In this document: piece by piece, positions 9,948-18,500 of the stretch
How the letters are laid out: each line of letters starts with the position of its first letter
How positions within the stretch are numbered: the stretch's first letter is position 1
Source of the DNA: Archangium sp.
GTDB lineage: Bacteria; Myxococcota; Myxococcia; Myxococcales; Myxococcaceae
NCBI GenBank assembly: GCA_022843845.1
Contig: JALHMW010000023.1
Coordinates: 1 to 64,000 of the forward strand
Length of the DNA stretch: 64,000 nt
Reading direction: 5' to 3'
Notes under the pieces: generated by a model
Databases searched by the model: none
Told to the model about the DNA's origin: nothing
Seen by the model: only the letters and a program-made list of their open reading frames with translations
Made by a program: the position numbers and the translations under genes

Positions 9948-10331
9948 TCAGTCAGCGGCGGCAGCAGCGCCAGCCGACTTCAGCGCCTTGGCGAGATCGA
10001 CCGCGCGCTGGCCGGTGATCGACATCTTGGCGATCTCGTCCTTCGAGAGGCCGTTGTTGTTCAGGTCGTACTTGGCGACCATCGACTGCTTCGCGTAGGT
10101 GACGGCGCGGTCGATGTCCTTCTTGGTCACGGTCGCGCCGGCCTTGAAGTCGCGGTGGTCGACGAACTTGAAGAAGATGTCGGCGAGCTTCTTCTCGGCG
10201 GTGCTCAGCGTGGGCAGCGCCTTCTTCACGTCGGCGCGGCTGATGCGGCCATCGGCGCCGCCGGCGGTGACGAGGGTCTTGGCAACGTGCTCGAGGGCGC
10301 GGTTGACGTCGGCTTTGGCGATTCGGGACAT
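9948..10331 (-). CDS. EF-hand-like protein
   Basis: 127 residues without a signal peptide, so probably cytoplasmic. A Shine-Dalgarno sequence (AAGGAG) lies 8 bases before ATG 10331. The protein is all-helical. It has one EF-hand-like loop near residue 90, DLNNNGLSKDEI, which fits the calcium-loop pattern except that it is one residue short, so the acidic end residue sits at position 11. A second, degenerate loop, GGADGRISRADV, lies near residue 24. The family binds calcium through such loops; whether this one does is uncertain because of the shortened loop. It ends in an alanine-rich tail. Confidence 0.7.
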   Translation of the reverse strand: MSRIAKADVNRALEHVAKTLVTAGGADGRISRADVKKALPTLSTAEKKLADIFFKFVDHRDFKAGATVTKKDIDRAVTYAKQSMVAKYDLNNNGLSKDEIAKMSITGQRAVDLAKALKSAGAAAAAD

Positions 10332-10416
10332 GCTTCATGCTCCTTGTGTGGGTGGGACGACGGGGTTGGAACGACGGTGTGACACGGCAGGGTGGGGCCG
10401 AGTGCAACGCGAGTGG

Positions 10417-10770
10417 TCAGCCCGCGTCCCAGCCCAGGTTGTCTCGTTGCAACGGCATCATCAGCACGCCGAGGGCGGTCAAGAGCTCGAAGTCTCCCGA
10501 GGCCTTCACCTCGCCCTTCGTGACGGCGTCGACGGCGTTCAGCGTGCCGGCCACGAAGGCCTCGAAGGCGGGCTCCTGGAAGACGAGGCGCAGGTCGGCG
10601 TCTGGCTCGAAGCCCTCACGAATCGGGTCGGGGTCGGCGAAGTGAAAGGTCCACTTGCCGCCGGTCTTGCCCACGACGTCGAAGGCGACGGTGCCCTGCG
10701 TGGCGAGGAAGTCGTCGAAGCGGTGCACCACGAGGCCAGGGAGCAGGCGACCAAAGAAGTTCTGCGTCAT
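10417..10770 (-). CDS. SCP2-like sterol-carrier domain protein
   Basis: 117 residues from ATG 10770, with GGAGGGG about 10 bases upstream. The protein looks like a stand-alone SCP2 fold, a small alpha/beta domain that holds lipids in a hydrophobic pocket. Typical phrases are FDVVGKTGGKWTFHF followed by DADLRLVFQEPAFEAFVAG and, near the end, KASGDFELLTALGVL. There is no signal peptide, so it should act in the cytoplasm. The ligand is unknown. It lies just upstream of, and in the same direction as, the EF-hand-like gene and may share its transcript. Confidence 0.7.
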   Translation of the reverse strand: MTQNFFGRLLPGLVVHRFDDFLATQGTVAFDVVGKTGGKWTFHFADPDPIREGFEPDADLRLVFQEPAFEAFVAGTLNAVDAVTKGEVKASGDFELLTALGVLMMPLQRDNLGWDAG

Positions 10771-11000
10771 CGACAAGACCCCTCCACGAGTACGGCGGCG
10801 GCGTATTCGGCCACCGCCGCGGCGCGATCTCAAGGCCCTTCGTGAAAGTGGCGCGAAACGATCCGGCCCCGATTTTCCGGCCCTGGCGCCGCGGGCTAAG
10901 ACAGCGCGCATGTCCCGACTGATGCTCGTTCTCGTCGCCGCGCTGTCGCTCTGACGGAAACGATGGCGCGGCCGGCCCGACGACGGCACAACGACGGTCG

Positions 11001-12569
11001 ATGACTCGCTTCGACGACCGCTTCGTTCGTTCGCTCCCCGCAGACGAGAGCGCTGAGAACACCATTCGCCAGGTTCGCGGCGCGGCGTACTCGAAGGTCG
11101 CGCCGACGAAGGTGCCCAACCCGCAAGTCCTCGCGTGGGTGCCCGAGGTGGCGGCGATGCTGGGGCTGCCCGCCTCGCCGACGAACGAGTGGGCGCAGGT
11201 GCTGGGTGGCAACGCGACGCTCGAGGGCATGGTGCCGTACGCGGCCTGCTACGGCGGGCACCAATTCGGAAACTGGGCAGGGCAGCTCGGAGACGGTCGC
11301 GCCATCACGCTCGGAGAGCTCGTCGCGCCCGACGAAGCCCGCTGGGAGCTGCAGCTCAAAGGGCCCGGGCAGACGCCGTATTCACGCAGGGCCGATGGCC
11401 GCGCGGTGCTGCGCAGCTCGCTGCGAGAGCTCGTCTGCAGTGAAGCGATGTTCCACCTCGGCGTGCCCACGACCCGGGCCCTGGCGCTGGTTGGCACTGG
11501 CGAAGACGTCGTGCGCGACCTGCTCTACGACGGCAACGCGAGGCCCGAGCCGGGCGCCATCACCACGCGGGTCGCGAAGTCGTTCTTGCGCTTCGGCACC
11601 TACGAGCTGCCCGCCTCGCGCAACGACGTTGCGCTGCTGAAGCGGCTGGTCGACTTCACCATCACCACGCACTTCCCTTCGCTCGGCGCGCCGTCGCCCG
11701 AGACGTACCTCCGGTTCTTCGAGGAGGTCACCCGGCGCACGGCGGTGCTGATGATGGAGTGGCAGCGCGTCGGCTTCGTGCACGGCGTGATGAACACCGA
11801 CAACATGTCCATCCTCGGGCTCACCATCGACTACGGGCCGTACGGCTGGCTCGAAGGGTTCGACCCGTCGTGGACGCCGAACACCACGGACCTTCCCGGG
11901 CGCCGGTACGCGTTCGGGAATCAGCCCTCGGTCGCGCAGTGGAACCTGCTGTGTCTGGCGAACGCGCTCTTCCCGCTCATTGGTGACGAGAAGGCGCTCG
12001 AGGCGGTGCTCGACCAGTACTCCGAGCTCGCCGCGGCGGAGCAGCTGTCGATGATGCGCCGCAAGTTGGGGCTCCTCGCGGCGGAGGAGCACGACCGCGA
12101 GGACCGCGAGCTCATGCGCGACTGCTTCCGCACGCTGGTGTCGACCGAGACCGACTACACGCTGTTCTTCAGACGGCTCGCGACCGTGAGCACGGACGCC
12201 TCCGATGCACAGTTGGTCGCGCCGCTCGCCGAGGCCTTCTACGCACCGGCGGAGGTGTCGGGGGACGTCCTCGAGGGGCTGGCGGCGTGGCTGCGACGAC
12301 TGTTGGCCCGTGCTGCCCGTGATGGCCGGGCTCCCGAGGCGCGCGCCGCGGCGATGAACGCGACGAACCCGCTCTACGTTCCGCGCAACTACCTCGCGCA
12401 GACCGTCATCAGCGCGACGGCGCAGGGCGAGCTGTCGATGGTGCGCGAGTGGCTCGAGGTGCTGAAGCGCCCGTACGACGAGCAACCCGGGAAGGGCGTC
12501 TGGGCCGCGAAACGTCCCGAGTGGGCGCGTCACCAGCCCGGCAGCTCGATGTTGTCGTGCAGCTCCTGA
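11001..12569 (+). CDS. selO: Protein adenylyltransferase SelO (YdiU family)
   Basis: SelO is a pseudokinase-fold enzyme that transfers AMP from ATP to Ser, Thr or Tyr of target proteins, linked in E. coli to redox homeostasis. The 522 residues match the family over the whole length. Visible motifs are GGHQFGNWAGQLGDGRA (85-101), LQLKGPGQTPYSR (Lys120), ADGRAVLRSSLREL (131-144), HGVMNTDNM near 261-269 (active-site Asp and Asn) and IDYGPYGW just after it. The protein ends in SCSS, with Cys520 at the place where eukaryotic SelO has selenocysteine. It stands alone, divergent from the SCP2-like gene. Confidence 0.95.
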   Translation: MTRFDDRFVRSLPADESAENTIRQVRGAAYSKVAPTKVPNPQVLAWVPEVAAMLGLPASPTNEWAQVLGGNATLEGMVPYAACYGGHQFGNWAGQLGDGRAITLGELVAPDEARWELQLKGPGQTPYSRRADGRAVLRSSLRELVCSEAMFHLGVPTTRALALVGTGEDVVRDLLYDGNARPEPGAITTRVAKSFLRFGTYELPASRNDVALLKRLVDFTITTHFPSLGAPSPETYLRFFEEVTRRTAVLMMEWQRVGFVHGVMNTDNMSILGLTIDYGPYGWLEGFDPSWTPNTTDLPGRRYAFGNQPSVAQWNLLCLANALFPLIGDEKALEAVLDQYSELAAAEQLSMMRRKLGLLAAEEHDREDRELMRDCFRTLVSTETDYTLFFRRLATVSTDASDAQLVAPLAEAFYAPAEVSGDVLEGLAAWLRRLLARAARDGRAPEARAAAMNATNPLYVPRNYLAQTVISATAQGELSMVREWLEVLKRPYDEQPGKGVWAAKRPEWARHQPGSSMLSCSS

Positions 12570-12617
12570 GGCCGCGCATTCGCGCCATGAAGAGCAGGCA
12601 GCTTGGTCGGCCTGGCC

Positions 12618-15600
12618 TCAGGGCCGCCGGTACCCCACCGCCACTTCGAGCCACTCGAGGCGCGCGGTGCCGAGGCGCCCCATGGTCTGTCCCCCGCGGT
12701 CTGGCGTCACGGCGATGACCACGCGGCGCTCCGGGCCCGCGAAGGCCGTGGCCAGCCGCGACGCGGCGCTGGTGTCGAAGCTCACCGGCCCCGGCGCGGA
12801 GACCGCCGGCGCAGCGCGCACCTCGGAGACCAACGCCGTGCCCGACGACACCCACAGCTCGACGCCGTCGGGCTGGCCCTCACTCGAGCCACCCGCGACC
12901 GCGGTGGCCGACAAGCGCGTCACCACTGCGGTGCTCTCGGCCCCCGAGGCTGAGAAGGTGAAGGCCGCGCTCACGCCGGGCCACGCGCCAGAGCGGCCGT
13001 CGTACTCCCAGGGCGCCTCGTACGGCTGGGTGGTGGCACCGGGCACGAAGCCACCGAAGGCGACGAAGGTGCGGCGAGCGGCGTCGAACTCGAACGCCGG
13101 TCGCGCGCGGCCAATCGCCCAGGCGCCGGGCGGCGGCGAAGGAGTTCGACTGACGAACGCGCCCGACAGCGGGTTCCAGTCCCACACCTCATCGGTGCCC
13201 GGGCTGCTGGCGGTGTTGCCTCCGAAGATGGTGATGCGCTCGCGCGTCGGGTCCCACGCGGCGCCGTGCTGGCTGCGCCCGGTCGGCCACGCGAGCGGCC
13301 TCGGAAGCGGCGTGCGGTCGACCCACGTCCCCGTGGCGCCGTTCCATTCCCAGACGTCATCGCGCACCGGCGAGCCCCCGATCAACACGAGGGTCTGGCG
13401 GGTGGGCACCGCGACGAGCGTCGCGTCCCCGCGACCCTCAGGCCACGCGGCGGGAATCACCGCGGGCGTACGGTCGAGCCACGTGCCTGTCGCGCCGTTC
13501 CATTCCCAGAGCTCGCGGCTCGAGCCGAGGGTGCCGCCCAGGGAGCCGCCGAAGAGCACCACAGCCCCGCGCGACGGGTCGAAGGTCATGGTTGCGAGAG
13601 TGCGCGCGCTCGGGCCGCCGGGCACGGTGCGCTCCTGCCAGCCCGCGTCGGGAGCCCATTCCCAGAGGTCGTTCGTGGGACCCAGCCCACCGTCGACGCG
13701 CGCGCCCCCATCGACTGGCACGCTGGCCGTGCTGGTGGTGCCGCCGAAGAGCACCACGCGCTCCCGGACGGCGTCGTACGCCAGGGACGCCGAGGGTCTG
13801 GGGGCAGGTCGCACCGCTGATGCCTGGCTCTTCTCGAGCCACCGGTTGGTGGCGCCATTCCACTCCCACAGCTCGTGACTGAAGATGCGGGTGCCCGACA
13901 CGGTGACGTCGCCGCCGAAGAGCATCAGGCGATTCCGCCTGGTGTCCATGGTGCTGGCCGTGCCCGTGCGGCGAGAGGGCACCAGGGCGGGCTGTGGCTC
14001 CGAGAAGGGAATCCATGTGTTGGTGGCGCCCACCCACTCGAAGGTATCGTTGATGCGCTGCCCCGCGCTGAAGCCACCAAACACCACCAGGCGCTGGCGT
14101 GCGTCGTCGAAGACGACGCTTGGCGACGTGCGGAATCGGGGCCACTCAGGCGGCAAGACCGCGGGCGTGCGATCGACCCACGTCGAGGTGGCTGCGTCCC
14201 ACTCCCACAGATCACTGTCGGAGTACGACGACGTCCCGAGCAGCAACCCACCAAAGAGCACCAGACGCGCGCGCGTGGCGTCGTACGCGAGGCCGTGGTC
14301 CCACCGGCGCAGAGGCCAGAGCGTCGGCCGAGGGAACGGCGTGCGGTCGACCCAGGTGCCGGTGGCGCCGTCGAATTCCCACAACTGGTCGGAGCGGCCC
14401 GAAAGGGAATCGTTGGTGCTGCCGCCGAAGCTCATCAGGACGCCCCGGGTCGTGTCGGCAACCAGCTCGTGCCCCGTGAGGGCCGGCGGCCACGCTGTCG
14501 GGAGCGGCGAGGGCGTGCGGTTGGTCCAGGTGCTGGTGGCGCCGTCCCATTCCCACAGCTCGCGCCCGCCGCCACTCCCGGCGAACATCACCACGCGGTT
14601 GCGCGTCGGGTCGAAGACCATGGCGTGCCCCCGGCGCGCGCGTGGCCACGCGGCCGGGCGCGGCGTGGGGCTCAAGTTGAACCACCGGCCGGCTGCGCCG
14701 TCCCACGCCCACAGCTCGTCGCTCTCGGCCGTCGAGAAGCCGCCGAACAGCAGCACCCGGCTGCTGACCGGGTCGTAGGCCATGGCATGGAGGAAGCGCG
14801 CGGTGGGCACCGGGCCCCGCGCGGCGTCGCGGCTGCGGTCGGTCCACGTGCCCGTGCGGGAGTCACGTTCCCAGGTGTCGCCCAGCGGTGTCGAGGAGGT
14901 GTTCGGCGAGCCGCCGAACACGACCATCACGCCGCGCGCCGTGTCGAAGGCGGCGCCAGCCTGCGTGCGCTCTGGCGGGTCACCACGAAACCGCCACTCC
15001 GGTCGCCCCGTGACCGTGACGGGCGACGCCAACGTCACCTCGGTGGCCCAGTCGGGCTGCTCTGGCCGTGGCGCGAAGGCCTCGCGAGCCTCGACGCGAT
15101 GCGGGTTCTCGAAGGTCCGGCCCGCCACCTTGCCGCGCAGCGAGGCCAGCCATTCGACGTTCTTCACCTCGACGGCAGGGCTGGGGTTGCACGCCGTGTC
15201 GAGCGCGCGCACCGACACGACCGGCCTGTCGACCGGCGGCAGCGTCGCCACGAAGCCACCATCGACGCCGCCGGCGATGGCCAGCGAGGCGAGCCCCGCC
15301 AGCACCTCGACGCTCGTGCCGGGCGGCAGCGCTCCGGGCGCGCCGCGCACCGAGAAGGCAGGGCCTTGCTGCTGGGTGCCCCAGGGCGCGCGGCGGTAGG
15401 TGATACCGCTGGCTGACATCACGTCGGGCGCGGCCGGGGGCGTCACGACGACGCGCACCTGCCACGCCGGCAGCACCGCGCTGTTGCCCGCCTCGTCAGC
15501 GGCCCGCACCGCCACGTCGACGAGGCCGTCGGTGGCGCTGGGCGACACGGTCGCCTGAAACGAGACGGCGGACGGGGACGTCGCCACGGGCTGCACGATC

Positions 15601-16826
15601 AACACCGAGGGTGTCACCTCGAGGACGGCTCCCGCGGGCTCATCGAGCGTCACTTCGAGGGCCGCGGTCGCGCCCGGAGCCAGGGCGTCGACGGCGCTCA
15701 ACCCGCACCCTGGCGGGGGGCGCAGCGTCAGCCGCGACGCGGCAGGTACGAGCCGCGGCGCGGTGAAGTCGAAGCGCACTGGCACCGCGCCGGTCGCCGC
15801 GTTGCCGGCCGCGTCGGTGGCAGTGACGAAGAGGGTGTGGCCGCCTTCGGTGTCGGTGGTCGACACCTGTCCGTTGCAGGCGCATTGGCCCGCAGCACAG
15901 ACGCACGGCGGCTGCGCCTCGGCATCGAGGCGCAGGGCCACGTCAGCGCTCGCGTCGTCGACCGTGAAGCGCACCGTCCACGCCGAGAAACCGGCCGCGC
16001 GACTGAAGGACGTGGCGACGGTCTGACTGCCCGTGCGCACCACCTCGAGGGACGAGATGACGGGCCTGGTGCTGTCGACGCTGAACGGCGCACCGCGCGG
16101 CGTCGCGACGAGGCCAGCCAGGTCTTCGAGCGTCAGCGTCACGTCGTACCTGCCTTCAGCGAGGGCCGGCGGGCCCTCGAGCGTGAAGGTGCTCTCGGTT
16201 GCCTCCACCACCGTGAAGGCGGCGGCGCTGCCCGACAGCGTGATGATGGGCGGCTGTTTGAGTGCTTCGCTGGCGCGCACGCGGTAGCGCACGCGTTCCC
16301 CCGCACGAAAGGCGGGCTTCTCGGGGAAGGCGCTGATGAGCGACGGCGGCGTCACGTCGACGGCGAAACGGCCCAGCCGCTGGCCGACGGCCGGGTTGCC
16401 TTCGAGGTCGACCAGATCGACGAAGACATCAGCCGCGCCCTCGAGCGAGCCATCAACCGGGAGCGTCGAGAAGACGAACGCAGGTGCGTTCGAGCGCGCC
16501 ACATCGAGCTCGAGACCGACGCGAGTGCCGCGCACCTCGGCGTAGACGGTGGGCGGTCGGCCCAGCGCTTCGTCGACCGAGAAGGTGGCGGTGAAGACCG
16601 TGCCCGTGGTGCCCAGCGTCGGCGTGATGGTGGACTCGGTGACTCGCGGGGGCACCTGGTCCGCCGATGGGGGGCGGCAGCGGTTGACCGACAACCGGCA
16701 CACCAGGCCCGTGGGGCATTCCGCGTCTGACGCGCAGAAGACCTGCGCGCCTTCGGGCAGCGCGGGCAGTGACGTCTCACACCCCAGGCCGAGTACGGCC
16801 ATGCACAACCACGCACGAACGCTCAC
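12618..16826 (-). CDS. Giant kelch-repeat lipoprotein with Ig-like N-terminal domains
   Basis: 1402 residues. An N-terminal signal ends in a Gly-Cys lipobox-like site at Cys16, so the protein is probably anchored in the outer membrane or exposed on the surface. Residues about 20-600 contain a short cysteine cluster and several Ig-like or bacterial-Ig repeats (phrases such as 'PPRVTESTITP' and 'TPPSLISAFPEKPAF'). From about 620 to 1280 there are twelve kelch-type blades, each with 'FDPTRNRVVMFGG'-like and 'WEWNGATGTWVDRTP'-like parts. This is enough for one large or two six-bladed beta-propellers. A beta-sandwich-like tail of about 120 residues follows. It starts with GTG and overlaps the stop of the upstream gene (GTGA), so the two are translationally coupled. 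Confidence 0.85.
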   Translation of the reverse strand: MSVRAWLCMAVLGLGCETSLPALPEGAQVFCASDAECPTGLVCRLSVNRCRPPSADQVPPRVTESTITPTLGTTGTVFTATFSVDEALGRPPTVYAEVRGTRVGLELDVARSNAPAFVFSTLPVDGSLEGAADVFVDLVDLEGNPAVGQRLGRFAVDVTPPSLISAFPEKPAFRAGERVRYRVRASEALKQPPIITLSGSAAAFTVVEATESTFTLEGPPALAEGRYDVTLTLEDLAGLVATPRGAPFSVDSTRPVISSLEVVRTGSQTVATSFSRAAGFSAWTVRFTVDDASADVALRLDAEAQPPCVCAAGQCACNGQVSTTDTEGGHTLFVTATDAAGNAATGAVPVRFDFTAPRLVPAASRLTLRPPPGCGLSAVDALAPGATAALEVTLDEPAGAVLEVTPSVLIVQPVATSPSAVSFQATVSPSATDGLVDVAVRAADEAGNSAVLPAWQVRVVVTPPAAPDVMSASGITYRRAPWGTQQQGPAFSVRGAPGALPPGTSVEVLAGLASLAIAGGVDGGFVATLPPVDRPVVSVRALDTACNPSPAVEVKNVEWLASLRGKVAGRTFENPHRVEAREAFAPRPEQPDWATEVTLASPVTVTGRPEWRFRGDPPERTQAGAAFDTARGVMVVFGGSPNTSSTPLGDTWERDSRTGTWTDRSRDAARGPVPTARFLHAMAYDPVSSRVLLFGGFSTAESDELWAWDGAAGRWFNLSPTPRPAAWPRARRGHAMVFDPTRNRVVMFAGSGGGRELWEWDGATSTWTNRTPSPLPTAWPPALTGHELVADTTRGVLMSFGGSTNDSLSGRSDQLWEFDGATGTWVDRTPFPRPTLWPLRRWDHGLAYDATRARLVLFGGLLLGTSSYSDSDLWEWDAATSTWVDRTPAVLPPEWPRFRTSPSVVFDDARQRLVVFGGFSAGQRINDTFEWVGATNTWIPFSEPQPALVPSRRTGTASTMDTRRNRLMLFGGDVTVSGTRIFSHELWEWNGATNRWLEKSQASAVRPAPRPSASLAYDAVRERVVLFGGTTSTASVPVDGGARVDGGLGPTNDLWEWAPDAGWQERTVPGGPSARTLATMTFDPSRGAVVLFGGSLGGTLGSSRELWEWNGATGTWLDRTPAVIPAAWPEGRGDATLVAVPTRQTLVLIGGSPVRDDVWEWNGATGTWVDRTPLPRPLAWPTGRSQHGAAWDPTRERITIFGGNTASSPGTDEVWDWNPLSGAFVSRTPSPPPGAWAIGRARPAFEFDAARRTFVAFGGFVPGATTQPYEAPWEYDGRSGAWPGVSAAFTFSASGAESTAVVTRLSATAVAGGSSEGQPDGVELWVSSGTALVSEVRAAPAVSAPGPVSFDTSAASRLATAFAGPERRVVIAVTPDRGGQTMGRLGTARLEWLEVAVGYRRP

Positions 16827-18160
16827 AGCCGACCTCCTACCGCGAGGCTTGTCAGGCTCGGCGAGATCCCGACCGACAGCTGCAACGCGCCCCGGTCACC
16901 GCGCCAGTCAGTGAAGAAGATCTGCACCACGGCCGCGGTCGCGAGCACACCGGCGCCGATGAAGAGCGCCGTCGACAGCGTTTGCTGGGTCTGGGCGCGC
17001 GCCTCGAGCTGAGTCAACGACGTCCCCGGCACCGGCGTCGTCACCGAGGTGTCGAGCAACGCTCGGTACTGGGTGAAGGTGTCGAGGCGCCCCACCGTGA
17101 CGCCCAGCCCGACGCCTGCTGCGGCCACGGCTGCCGCGGTGGTGATTCCGAAGACCCACGGCGAGAGCGGCGGCGGGTTGAGGCGACGAATCACCGATGG
17201 GTCGACGCCACGGGTGCGGCCGGCGCGAAGCGGGCGTTCAGGGTACAGCGTGGTGGCCAGCGGGCCGACGATGGCCAGCAGCTCCTCGCCGTCGCGCGCT
17301 TCGAATTGTTCGAGGTACGTCTGGCGAACACGGCCGGCGCGAAGGTCGAACCGCCGAGACGAGAGCGCGTAGCGCTGCCCCACCAGCACCAGATCGACCG
17401 AGACCAGCTCGTCGGCGTCGAGCGCAGCAGCAATCTCCATCATGCAGGCGGTGTCTTCGCTGCAGCCCACCAGCTGCTTCTGGCGTTCCATCGAGAGCAG
17501 GTCGCGGAGCTCGGCGGCGCTGATGACGGACACACGCTCGAGCTTGCGCAGTTCGGCGGGGAGCGACTGGTCGAGCGCCACCAGCGCCCGCGAAGGGACC
17601 TCGCCGGTGGCCCGCACGTCGAGCAGGGCGACCCGCACAGGGCGTTCGGCGGCCGGCACGGGAGCGGGTGCGGTGTCGATGGGCTTCGGCGTGAGCTCGG
17701 CAGTCACGACAGGCAGCTCCTTCCGTGGGAGGGGCGCAGGGGCCAGCGATGAGGCGAGGGTGGGTCCGACCTGGCCCAGCGCAGATGCCTTCACGTCGAC
17801 GACGGCGCGCGCCAGCACCTCGTCAGTGCCCACCCGCAGGCGTCGTGCCTCGACGTGGAAGGTGCCGTTCGACACGCTGACGCTGGCGCGCACCACCGAC
17901 GTCATCACCGGGCCAGCGCTGGACGGGCCGCTCATGCCCATCAACTCCCGCGAGCGCGCCGCCGCGAGCGAATCCTTCACCTCGTCGTGTGAGGCGATGG
18001 TGACGTGGGGCAGGGCGCGCAACGCCTGCTCGAGCGACTGCTCGACGAGCTTTCGCTGCGCCGCCGTGACGCGTGGGCCCGCCGTGACGGGCTCGAGGCC
18101 GAGTGGCTCTGGCTCACCGGCCACCAGCAGCACCGGGAGGAGCATCGCGAAGGGGATCAC
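16823..18160 (-). CDS. Exported membrane-anchored protein coupled to the kelch lipoprotein
   Basis: 445 residues from GTG 18160, with GAGG just upstream; ATG 18145 is an alternative start. A signal peptide (MLLPVLLVAGEP) begins it. The middle part, around VRVALLDVRATGEVPSRALV and followed by SCEDTAC-like cysteines and an 'ALDADELVSVDLVLVGQRY' stretch, resembles the periplasmic TolB-like/CsgG-like domain found in many myxobacterial envelope proteins. A transmembrane helix follows at about residue 320 (SPWVFGITTAAAVAAAGVGL) and a second hydrophobic stretch near the end. Its stop overlaps the start of the kelch gene by four bases. It probably serves in display or assembly of that lipoprotein. 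The family assignment is tentative. Confidence 0.7.
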   Translation of the reverse strand: MIPFAMLLPVLLVAGEPEPLGLEPVTAGPRVTAAQRKLVEQSLEQALRALPHVTIASHDEVKDSLAAARSRELMGMSGPSSAGPVMTSVVRASVSVSNGTFHVEARRLRVGTDEVLARAVVDVKASALGQVGPTLASSLAPAPLPRKELPVVTAELTPKPIDTAPAPVPAAERPVRVALLDVRATGEVPSRALVALDQSLPAELRKLERVSVISAAELRDLLSMERQKQLVGCSEDTACMMEIAAALDADELVSVDLVLVGQRYALSSRRFDLRAGRVRQTYLEQFEARDGEELLAIVGPLATTLYPERPLRAGRTRGVDPSVIRRLNPPPLSPWVFGITTAAAVAAAGVGLGVTVGRLDTFTQYRALLDTSVTTPVPGTSLTQLEARAQTQQTLSTALFIGAGVLATAAVVQIFFTDWRGDRGALQLSVGISPSLTSLAVGGRL

Positions 18161-18500
18161 AAAGACCTCGATGGGCGGGCAGACCGTTCGAGGGGCTGCG
18201 CGGAATCGGAAGCGGCGAGCCCGCGCACCGGGCGCTCCGCTTGGTGTTTCCGGTCGGGAGGCGCGCACTGGCGCGGGTCGGAAGTTCTGAACCGCGTGCG
18301 TCTTGCGGCGGTGGCCTCGCGTCTTTCGTGGCCGACGTTCGCGAACGGCGTTGCGGAATTCATCGCGATCGATGTCACGGGCACACTCACTGTTCTCCTG
18401 CCTTCACCAGCGTCGTCCGGCGGCGACGCTACCATGCAGGTCGTGGAGGAGAGGCCACGCGGTCGGTGGGGCGAGCGCGGGTTGGCGCTCGCACGGCAGG
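18161..18500. other. Intergenic region between two surface-protein genes
   Basis: About 340 bp between two minus-strand genes. It holds the hairpin at 18471-18492 next to the stop of the EGF/kelch gene, and should hold the promoter of the 18160 gene. A somewhat AT-richer stretch lies around 18355-18375. I see no clear promoter hexamers and no credible gene. Confidence 0.5.
18471..18492 (-). terminator. Hairpin after the EGF/kelch gene
   Basis: A perfect 8-bp stem (gcgagcgc / gcgctcgc) with a 6-base loop lies 8 bp after the stop of the 18501-21269 gene. There is no T-run, as is usual in this GC-rich sequence. Confidence 0.45.

Noticed and set aside
10911..10955. Tiny frame coding a signal-peptide-like 14-mer before selO
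   Set aside because: Short hydrophobic frame with a stop right after it; no ribosome-binding site. It may be the stub of a lost lipoprotein gene, but chance is as likely.
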